A stretch of DNA of 64,000 bases, taken from positions 1-64,000 of the forward strand of contig JAGDVO010000011.1 in assembly GCA_023269715.1 (NCBI GenBank), in the 5' to 3' direction. The notes beneath the pieces are model-generated. The model was given only the letters and a program-made list of their open reading frames with translations. It had not been told where the DNA came from and searched no databases. Position numbers and translations under genes: made by a program. This stretch comes from Thermosulfidibacter sp. GTDB taxonomy: Bacteria > Thermosulfidibacterota > Thermosulfidibacteria > Thermosulfidibacterales > Thermosulfidibacteraceae. Numbering within the stretch: position 1 is the first letter of the stretch; each line of letters begins with the position of its first letter. Positions 57,564 through 64,000 of the stretch are shown piece by piece.

Positions 57564-58931
57564 TCATAAGCAATCAGCATTAATCATGACCACCGTATGA
57601 CCCCTTATCCTAAAAGTAAGAACCTTCTTAAGATTACAGAACTTCAAAGCACTAAAAACTTCTTTTTCATCATCTATATCAATAAAAATTGTACCATGCT
57701 TAAAATCTTTCATAACATTCACAAGATCATTTAGATTTCCACTAACATAAGGAGTTTTATTCAGATAAAAACTAATAGAATAAAATTCATTCCCATAATA
57801 CACCACATTTGAATCCACATTCTTCACTATAAGTAACAGCTTATCTTTCATATTATACTGATATTTAAAATAAATTGGAAAAACTATAATAAAGATAAAG
57901 TAAAGAAACAACAAATATGGTAATAAGAATTTCATAAATCTATTCAAATCAAAATCATATGCCATTATAGATGATACAAAAGGAAACACTGGAAACACAT
58001 AATGGAGCATTTTAGACTTAGAAAAACTAAAAACAATAATAGGAACCAAAATAAAAATCAAAAACACGTAAAGGAAATCTTTGTTATTCATCTTAAAACT
58101 TATATAACTCATCACAATATCCTTTACGAAAAGAAGCCAAACTCCAAAAGAAAGCGGCACAAACACTATAAAGTAGCAAAAAGTCTTGTTTCTCCTAAAA
58201 ACATCTGACGTATACCTTATTATATTTTCTTTGACAAAAAAGTTATATATATATCCACTATAATTCATCTCTTGAATATAGAATAACGGAAAAACTATAA
58301 TAAAGAAAATAACAGGAAAGAGTAAAAACTTTTTATCAAATTTAAAGCCAAACACAAACTTGTAAGATAATATAAAAACCAAATAATAAAACAAACCAAT
58401 AGGCCCCTTAACACAGAAAGACAAAGATACAAATATAAAAGACAAAACTAAGTAGATGAATTTTTTATACTTTTCATAAAGTAAAAAAAGTAAAATAGAG
58501 TAAAATGTTAAAAAGGTCAAAAACGGTTCCATAGAAGCAATTCTACCATATATTAAAATTGGGATGTTAGTTAAAAATATAACAGAAGGTATAAATTCAT
58601 TTTCTGTACCAAGAATATACTTAGCTAGAATAAGAATGCCTATACCTATCAAAACACTGGACATAGCTGAAAGAACTCTGCCCGCATACTCGTTATGTCC
58701 GAAAACCTTGTAAAAAACTGAAAGGATGTAGTAGTAAAGTGGTGGTTTTTCGTATCTAACCCTGCCATGAACTGTGGGTGGGAAAGCCCTACCTTCCATA
58801 ACAATTTCTCTTGCTATTTCCATGTTTCTAGCCTCATCTGGCTCCATAAGAGGGTAAGTTGAAAGGGAAACAAAATACAGGAAAGAGGTAAGTAAAAAAA
58901 CTAACAAAGAAAGGTGAATCCTATTTTCCAT
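57564..58931 (-). CDS. Membrane glycosyltransferase, GT39/ArnT-like
   Basis: A 455-residue protein with about ten hydrophobic helices. The first periplasmic loop has YPLMEPDEARNMEIA (the catalytic Asp/Glu pair typical of ArnT and PMT enzymes) and RYEKPPLYYY. Such enzymes transfer a sugar from a lipid carrier to lipid A, protein or polymer; the acceptor is unknown. The gene is markedly more AT-rich than most neighbours, which may reflect transfer or simply membrane-protein codon content. ATG 58931 is preferred; an ATG three codons earlier is possible. It overlaps def. Confidence 0.8.
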   Translation of the reverse strand: MENRIHLSLLVFLLTSFLYFVSLSTYPLMEPDEARNMEIAREIVMEGRAFPPTVHGRVRYEKPPLYYYILSVFYKVFGHNEYAGRVLSAMSSVLIGIGILILAKYILGTENEFIPSVIFLTNIPILIYGRIASMEPFLTFLTFYSILLFLLYEKYKKFIYLVLSFIFVSLSFCVKGPIGLFYYLVFILSYKFVFGFKFDKKFLLFPVIFFIIVFPLFYIQEMNYSGYIYNFFVKENIIRYTSDVFRRNKTFCYFIVFVPLSFGVWLLFVKDIVMSYISFKMNNKDFLYVFLIFILVPIIVFSFSKSKMLHYVFPVFPFVSSIMAYDFDLNRFMKFLLPYLLFLYFIFIIVFPIYFKYQYNMKDKLLLIVKNVDSNVVYYGNEFYSISFYLNKTPYVSGNLNDLVNVMKDFKHGTIFIDIDDEKEVFSALKFCNLKKVLTFRIRGHTVVMINADCL

Positions 58932-59445
58932 CTTCACCATCCTTCTTGAGTAGATCTCTTCTGATCAAATGGGATTTTGACACTACCCTATCTATAAATA
59001 AAATCCCATCGAGATGGTCTATTTCATGCTGAATAATCACAGCTTCAAGATGATTAGCCTCAATAAAAATCTCCTTACCTTCCAAATCAAACCCTTTCAC
59101 AACAATCCTTCTACTTCTCTCAACAAAACCAACATACTCGGGAACACTTAGACATCCCTCTCTCACTACTTTCTCGCTCTCCCTCTCTAATATGACCGGA
59201 TTAATAAGGACAGTCAAACCGTTATTTTTCTTCTTATAATGGGGGCTTTTTGAAGCATCGAAGCATATGATCCTATAAGGTTCTCCTATCTGAATAGCTG
59301 ATATTCCAACTGAATGATCGTAGTATGACATCGTATCCAACATATCCTTAACTACTTCCATTACCTTACCATCTATATTCTCAACATTCTTAGATACAAC
59401 TCTCAATCTCTTATCGGGGAACTTAATTATATCCCTTACCGGCAC
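58921..59445 (-). CDS. def: Peptide deformylase
   Basis: Removes the formyl group from new proteins. The 174-residue metalloenzyme has SVGISAIQIG (motif 1), EGCLSVPE (motif 2, Cys ligand) and QHEIDHLDG (motif 3, two His and catalytic Glu). Start GTG 59445 with GAGGTGG just upstream. It follows the double-ACT gene closely. Confidence 0.94.
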   Translation of the reverse strand: MPVRDIIKFPDKRLRVVSKNVENIDGKVMEVVKDMLDTMSYYDHSVGISAIQIGEPYRIICFDASKSPHYKKKNNGLTVLINPVILERESEKVVREGCLSVPEYVGFVERSRRIVVKGFDLEGKEIFIEANHLEAVIIQHEIDHLDGILFIDRVVSKSHLIRRDLLKKDGEDGK

Positions 59446-59455
59446 ATTCCACCTC

Positions 59456-59992
59456 TCATAACCTTATCACTGGCACTTCTTCAACAACTACATCCACATT
59501 CAACTCTTCACCTACCCTTTTCAACTCCTCTTCAATCTCCTCAACGGTAACTCCATAGGGAACCTCAGTTTCTATAATCATAGCATAAAGCTTTCTGTCC
59601 CCAGATGTTATCTTAGTTCTAAGGTCGCATATATTGACACCTTTTTCAGCAAGTACTTTCGAAATCCTATAAACTATCCCAGTTCTATCTTCGCCAAAAA
59701 CCTTTATAATGCAATGTGTATAATACTTATCGGTATCGCCACCATCGCCATCGAGAGGTTTCATAACGTAAAAGAGGGATAACTCCCTGCAGGTTGAATT
59801 TACACTATTTTCTAGTTCAGAAACATCAGTAGACTCAGGAACATCAACAACGAGTATTATAGCGAACTGATCTCTAAGGATGGTCATCGAAGAATCCTCC
59901 AAATTACAGTCATAATTATAGAGAACACCAGTTATCGAAGCCACAATACCTGGTCTATCTTTACCAACTGCAAAAAGAACATATTTAGGCAT
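59456..59992 (-). CDS. Double-ACT regulatory protein (GcvR-like)
   Basis: A 178-residue protein with two ACT domains (FAVGKDRPGIVASITGVLY and KVFGEDRTGIVYRISKVLAE). It is like GcvR and other small ACT-ACT proteins; no catalytic or DNA-binding domain is present. Ligand unknown. AGGAGGT precedes the ATG, and a TATAAT -10 lies at 60027-60032 (minus strand), without a clear -35. Confidence 0.85.
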   Translation of the reverse strand: MPKYVLFAVGKDRPGIVASITGVLYNYDCNLEDSSMTILRDQFAIILVVDVPESTDVSELENSVNSTCRELSLFYVMKPLDGDGGDTDKYYTHCIIKVFGEDRTGIVYRISKVLAEKGVNICDLRTKITSGDRKLYAMIIETEVPYGVTVEEIEEELKRVGEELNVDVVVEEVPVIRL

Positions 59993-60007
59993 GTTATACC
60001 TCCTAAC

Positions 60008-60036
60008 TTGATTATCGGTACTCTAAATTATATCAT
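60008..60036 (+). promoter_or_regulatory. Promoter of the AhbD-like gene, overlapping a divergent promoter
   Basis: TTGATT (60008-60013) and TATCAT (60031-60036) lie 17 bases apart. The -10 overlaps the minus-strand TATAAT at 60027-60032, so the two directions probably exclude each other. Confidence 0.5.
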
Positions 60037-60080
60037 TATGGAACAATTTTAAATACGTATCAAACCAAAAAGAGGGAAAA

Positions 60081-61157
60081 ATGGAAAAATGGATACCAAA
60101 ATGGATAGCTTGGGAAATAATAGGTACATGTAACCTCAACTGTATACACTGTAGGAGTGCAGCTAGTTTAAACAGCCCTCCAGGTATATTCGACCTACCA
60201 ACATCAAAAAGACTCATAGATGAGATAGCCGAGATAAACAATGAAACAACGGTTGTTTTAACTGGTGGGGAACCATTACTTAAGGAAGATTGGGATAAAA
60301 TAGCTCTATATGGAACCGATAAAGGTCTAAGAATGTGTATGGCTACAAACGGAATCCTTGTTACAGATGAAGTCTGTCTTAAGATGAAGGATGTGGGAAT
60401 AAAAATAGTGTCCTTAAGCTTAGATGGACCAACCAGAAAAATACACGATGACTTTAGGGGACAAGTAGGAGCATTCGATGGAGTTATGAAAGCAATAGAA
60501 CTTTTTAAAAAGCACAATATCCCATTTCTAATAAACTCCTCTTTTACAAAGAGAAACCAAATGTATATTAGAGATGTTTACAAGCTGGTAAAAGAGATAA
60601 AACCCGTTGCATGGTACCTTTTTATGATAGTACCTGTGGGAAGAGGTGAAGAACTTTTTGAAGAATTGATATCCCCTAAGGACTATGAAGATATCTTAAG
60701 GTGGCACTTCGAAATGGAACTAGAAGAAAAGGAAATATTCGTAAGACCAACATGTGCCCCTCAATACTATAGAATCTGCTATGAGATGTCAAAAGAAAAG
60801 AGCATAAAATACGAGAGGAGAAACCTCAAATTTTCAACAGGTGGAGCAAAGGGATGTGTTGCAGCCCAGCTGATAGCAATGATAGACGCCTACGGAAACG
60901 TAAAACCCTGTAGCTATTTCCCGCTAAGCGCAGGTAATATAAAGGAAAAGAGTTTTAGAAAAATCTGGTACCAATCCAAGTTGTTTAACGACCTAAGGGA
61001 CTTCAAATCGTATAAGGATAGATGTGGAGTATGCGAATATCTAAACGTTTGTGGTGGCTGTAGAGCAAGAGCTTATACAGCAACAGGTGACTATATGGAA
61101 GTAGATCCATACTGCAACTATATTCCAAGAAGGTACAGGGAAAGGAAAAATGGATAA
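60081..61157 (+). CDS. Radical SAM/SPASM enzyme, AhbD-like heme synthase
   Basis: The 358-residue protein has the cluster motif [12 protein letters not shown] near residue 17, [10 protein letters not shown], and a SPASM region ending [18 protein letters not shown] then [11 protein letters not shown]. This closing pattern is typical of AhbD, which decarboxylates iron-coproporphyrin III to heme b without oxygen; NirJ/AhbC are close relatives. The overlapping hemE gene supports a heme role. The assignment among Ahb enzymes is inferred. Confidence 0.7.
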   Translation: MEKWIPKWIAWEIIGTCNLNCIHCRSAASLNSPPGIFDLPTSKRLIDEIAEINNETTVVLTGGEPLLKEDWDKIALYGTDKGLRMCMATNGILVTDEVCLKMKDVGIKIVSLSLDGPTRKIHDDFRGQVGAFDGVMKAIELFKKHNIPFLINSSFTKRNQMYIRDVYKLVKEIKPVAWYLFMIVPVGRGEELFEELISPKDYEDILRWHFEMELEEKEIFVRPTCAPQYYRICYEMSKEKSIKYERRNLKFSTGGAKGCVAAQLIAMIDAYGNVKPCSYFPLSAGNIKEKSFRKIWYQSKLFNDLRDFKSYKDRCGVCEYLNVCGGCRARAYTATGDYMEVDPYCNYIPRRYRERKNG

Positions 61158-62205
61158 TACCTTTATAAGAGCCTTAAACGGCAAACCTACAGAATACACA
61201 CCCTGCTGGTTTATGAGACAGGCTGGTAGATTCCTACCAGAGTACAGAGCCATTAGAAGCAACTACAGTGATTTTTTTGAATTCTGCGCGGACGTTGAAA
61301 AGGCTATCGAGGTGACCTATCTACCCATAAGGGAACTGAAAGTAGATGCTGCAATTTTATTTTCAGACCTTCTCGTACCACTCATACCTTACAAAAACCT
61401 CAAAGTTTCCATAGTAGAAACAAAGGGGCCGATTATCGAACTAAAAGGTAAATTAGCTGAACTCGATAAACTATTAGAACCTTACGATGTTGAAAAAGAA
61501 CTAAGCTATGTGGGCAAAATCGTAAAAGGATTCAAGAAAAAGTACAAAAATACACCCTTAATAGGATTCTGTGGAGCACCATTCACTGTTTTAAGCTATA
61601 TCGTAGAGGGAGGTTCGTCTAAAAGCTTTCAAAAAACTAAAGAATTCATCTATAAAAACGAGAAAAACTATAGAAATGTAATGGAAAATCTGACCAATAT
61701 CCTTATTAAGTTTGCAGTATTTCAACTCCAATGTGGAGCTGATGCATTTCAGATATTTGACTCATGGGTAGGAACTCTTTCCCCGGAAGATTACAGAGAG
61801 TTTGTATTTGAATACAATCAGAGGCTAATAGAGGAATTAAAGAAAAAAGTAGATAAACCAATCATATACTTTTCAACAGGAACAAGTGGTATGCTCAATA
61901 CCATAAAAGAGCTAAATGCCGATTGTATCTCTATAGACTGGAGGATCTCATTAAAAGATGCTGTAAAAACAATAGGTAGTGAAAGGGTCATTCAGGGTAA
62001 TCTTGATCCAGTAGCACTATTTATGGACAGAGAAAAATTAAAAAAGAGGGTAGACGAAATACTACTTGCAGGTTTAAGTGCAAAGGCACATATATTTAAC
62101 CTTGGACATGGGATTCTACCTCCGACTGATCCTGAAACTGTAAAATGGTTGGTGAAATACATCCACGAAAAAAGCAGGGATTTAAGATCTTCTCTAATGG
62201 ATTAG
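61150..62205 (+). CDS. hemE: Uroporphyrinogen decarboxylase
   Basis: Converts uroporphyrinogen III to coproporphyrinogen III. The 351-residue protein has [61 protein letters not shown] and [11 protein letters not shown]. Overlaps the radical SAM gene by eight bases and the next gene by 61 bases. Confidence 0.96.
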   Translation: MDNTFIRALNGKPTEYTPCWFMRQAGRFLPEYRAIRSNYSDFFEFCADVEKAIEVTYLPIRELKVDAAILFSDLLVPLIPYKNLKVSIVETKGPIIELKGKLAELDKLLEPYDVEKELSYVGKIVKGFKKKYKNTPLIGFCGAPFTVLSYIVEGGSSKSFQKTKEFIYKNEKNYRNVMENLTNILIKFAVFQLQCGADAFQIFDSWVGTLSPEDYREFVFEYNQRLIEELKKKVDKPIIYFSTGTSGMLNTIKELNADCISIDWRISLKDAVKTIGSERVIQGNLDPVALFMDREKLKKRVDEILLAGLSAKAHIFNLGHGILPPTDPETVKWLVKYIHEKSRDLRSSLMD

Positions 62206-63455
62206 AACTAGCTGTAAAAATCCTAGAAATACTCGAAAAAAACAAAGATATGATTTTAGCAAGAGAACAGGTATTTAAGGGAGGCAACTACTACCAAAAA
62301 TCAAAAGAAATCGCCACAATCATAACAAACGAAGTAGGTAGACGTCTGGGAGTTATAGATAGAATAATAGAGGAGGCACAGGGCGAAGAGTTAAAAAAAT
62401 CAAGTTCCCTGTTAAGGAGTGCACTAAGAGTAGGTAGTTACCTTGTATACTTTGATAGAAAGGAACCAGCAGGGATTCTAGCCGCAATGAAACCCTTTCT
62501 GGAAAAGAAAGGAGGTATAGGTCTTATCAAAAGACTATCCTATGTATTGAGGAAAGTATCGAAATACAAACCGAAAGTCAAAGCGGATATAGAGGCAGTC
62601 TGTTTTTGGTATTACTTTTTTCCCGAGTGGATCACAAGGAAAATGATCGAGTCCTTTGGAGAAGAGAAGACTATAAAGATAATGGAAGAAATGAATAAAA
62701 CACCTTATATGAGTGTAAGAGTGAACACAAGAAAGATAAGTAAAGAGGATCTTGCAAGGATTCTTGGGGAAAGATACCAGTATGAACTCGAAATTGTGAA
62801 GGATATGCCCTTTTTAAAGCTCGAAAAAAACTATCCTGTTATGAAAATAGAGGAGTATGAAAAAGGATTCTTCACGGTTCAGGATTTTGTCACCGCAGCT
62901 GGCATAAAGAAAATGATCTATAAGTTACCGGAAGGCGCAACGGTACTTGATTGCTGTAGTGCCCCAGGTAGAAAACTTTCATACCTTATGCAGGAAAGAA
63001 ATGACTTAAAAGTATTCGCCATGGACATATCGCTAGAGAGACTAAAAAGGATGATAAGGGATTTTAAAAGATTAGGCATAGAACTCCCCTATATTATTAA
63101 GGGAACGGCTACAAAAGTTCCCTTAAAGATTGAATTTGACTTTGTTCATCTAGACGTACCCTGTAGCGGTTCTGGCACATGGGGTAAACATCCCGAAAGG
63201 AGATGGCTGACAGAGGAAGACCACTTCAAAGAATGTATCATCATCCAAAGAGAAATCCTAAAAGAAGCTAGCAGACTGACAAAAAAGGATGGATACATTC
63301 TGTACTCAACCTGTTCACTATGGAAGGAGGAAAATGAGGACAATATCAGCTGGTTCCTCTCGGAAAACAGAGATTTCGAATTAATAGAAGAGGAGAGAAG
63401 CTATCCAGTAAGGGCTTCCACAGGATTTTATCATGCAATTCTAAGGAAAACTTAG
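62145..63455 (+). CDS. RsmB/NOP2-like rRNA (cytosine-5)-methyltransferase
   Basis: The 436-residue protein has a NusB-like helical N-terminal domain and a methyltransferase core with DCCSAPGRKLSYLMQ, FDFVHLDVPCSGSGTWGKHP (first catalytic-type Cys) and YSTCSLWKEENED (second Cys), the two-cysteine pattern of m5C enzymes. The domain order matches RsmB. The start at 62145 lies inside hemE and has no ribosome site, so the true N terminus is uncertain. Confidence 0.85.
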   Translation: MVGEIHPRKKQGFKIFSNGLELAVKILEILEKNKDMILAREQVFKGGNYYQKSKEIATIITNEVGRRLGVIDRIIEEAQGEELKKSSSLLRSALRVGSYLVYFDRKEPAGILAAMKPFLEKKGGIGLIKRLSYVLRKVSKYKPKVKADIEAVCFWYYFFPEWITRKMIESFGEEKTIKIMEEMNKTPYMSVRVNTRKISKEDLARILGERYQYELEIVKDMPFLKLEKNYPVMKIEEYEKGFFTVQDFVTAAGIKKMIYKLPEGATVLDCCSAPGRKLSYLMQERNDLKVFAMDISLERLKRMIRDFKRLGIELPYIIKGTATKVPLKIEFDFVHLDVPCSGSGTWGKHPERRWLTEEDHFKECIIIQREILKEASRLTKKDGYILYSTCSLWKEENEDNISWFLSENRDFELIEEERSYPVRASTGFYHAILRKT

Positions 63456-64000
63456 CTTTTTCTAAGCCTTCTAACCAAGTTTTTTATAAACTGGATTTTA
63501 TCCCAATCTGGTTTTTTAAGAGCAGGAAAAATAGTGTTATTATGGAACAAGGGTTCATTAAGATCGTATCTTGATGTTACTTTAGCAAGTTCAAAAACGG
63601 GAGTACCTGGTACAGGAGAAAACTCGGCTAGATAAACCCCAACGCCCATACGGTCAAGTTCATGAATATCATAAACGAGATAATCGAAATCCTCATCAGG
63701 TAACCCAAAAATCATATAGACACCTATCTCTTCTTTAGTGAAACCAGCCTCTTTCAGGTAACAAATAGCTTCCACTATCTCTTCTCGACTAGTCTTATCA
63801 TCAAACCTCCTAGAAAACCTCTCGACTCCCAGCTTCAAAGTTTTGAAACCTGCTCTTCTTAGAAGAAAGGCTACTTCCCTACTTATGTACCTTGTGTGTA
63901 TACCGTTTGGAGTATGAAAATTAACGTCCAATCCCTTTGAGATTACTAGCTCTAAAAAAGGGCCCAGTCTATTTTCAAAGTTAAATAGTAGAGCATCGTC
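63452..64000 (-). CDS. C-terminal part of a B12-binding-type radical SAM protein (runs off the window)
   Basis: The frame is open to the window edge, so only about 182 C-terminal residues are seen. Visible segments are NFHTPNGIHTRYISREVAFL, YMIFGLPDEDFDYLVYDIHE and AEFSPVPGTPVFE, typical of the second half of radical SAM barrels in the cobalamin-binding/Elp3-like group. The cluster motif lies beyond the edge. It converges on the RsmB-like gene with a four-base overlap. Confidence 0.75.
   Translation of the reverse strand, partial: DDALLFNFENRLGPFLELVISKGLDVNFHTPNGIHTRYISREVAFLLRRAGFKTLKLGVERFSRRFDDKTSREEIVEAICYLKEAGFTKEEIGVYMIFGLPDEDFDYLVYDIHELDRMGVGVYLAEFSPVPGTPVFELAKVTSRYDLNEPLFHNNTIFPALKKPDWDKIQFIKNLVRRLRKS

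Overview
The window reads as chromosomal DNA of a Gram-negative, probably thermophilic and anaerobic, autotrophic bacterium. It is gene-dense and AT-rich, most genes have GGAGG-type ribosome sites, and I found no insertion sequences, prophage or CRISPR. Gram-negative signs are LPS heptose synthesis (hldE split in two), a complete Mla lipid-transport set and minor type IV pilins. Anaerobic signs are a class III ribonucleotide reductase, ferredoxin-linked 2-oxoacid oxidoreductases, an AhbD-like radical SAM enzyme and class I two-subunit fumarase. Gene content, especially one block holding a whole TCA cycle with citrate synthase and no ATP-citrate lyase, resembles what is known of Thermosulfidibacter-like or Desulfurella-like bacteria that run the oxidative TCA cycle backwards. 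The taxonomic guess is inference.

Layout. 1-2.9 kb (minus): nrdG (cut by the window edge), a separate glycyl-radical mini-gene, nrdD with tandem NrdR boxes, and a 1-Cys peroxiredoxin. 3-7.6 kb (plus): tRNA-Val, thrS, infC (AUU start), an iron-sulfur flavoprotein, hldE1, hldE2. 7.6-14.7 kb (minus): one long operon mlaE-mlaF-mlaD-mlaA-mlaC-gamma carbonic anhydrase-lepA-lepB-hemD. 14.9-16 kb (plus): a COG1180-type radical SAM gene. 16-31.6 kb (minus): hemB-acn-citrate synthase-mdh-fumAB-sdhCDAB-sucCD-korDABC, punctuated by GC-rich hairpins. 31.6-34.7 kb (minus): four minor-pilin genes. 34.8-43.8 kb (plus): tRNA-fMet, ispE, tRNA-Gln, a lipoprotein, paaK-ACT-paaK-iorA and monomeric isocitrate dehydrogenase, which closes the TCA cycle. 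43.8-48.2 kb (minus): an unusual operon of three peptidase-U32-family proteins, a histone-deacetylase-like hydrolase, a NIL-domain ferredoxin and a zinc-ribbon protein. 48.3-50 kb (plus): an aryl/acyl-CoA ligase. 50-51.1 kb (minus): trmB and an orphan gene. 51.1-57.6 kb (plus): a TPR-FtsY fusion, lytic transglycosylase, thiL, sir2 and rel. 57.6-60 kb (minus): a GT39-like membrane glycosyltransferase, def and a double-ACT protein. 60-63.5 kb (plus): AhbD-like radical SAM, hemE and an RsmB-like methyltransferase. The right edge holds the end of a B12-type radical SAM gene (minus).

How they work together. The TCA block plus idh encode every step between oxaloacetate, citrate, 2-oxoglutarate, succinyl-CoA, fumarate and malate. 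Ferredoxin-dependent KOR, the Sdh/Frd complex with two small anchors and class I fumarase are compatible with either direction. hemB, hemD, hemE and the AhbD-like gene are scattered heme-synthesis genes. The PaaK/IorA set and the ligase at 48.3 kb suggest aryl-acid metabolism on both sides of the U32 operon, which is the best candidate here for an undescribed system.
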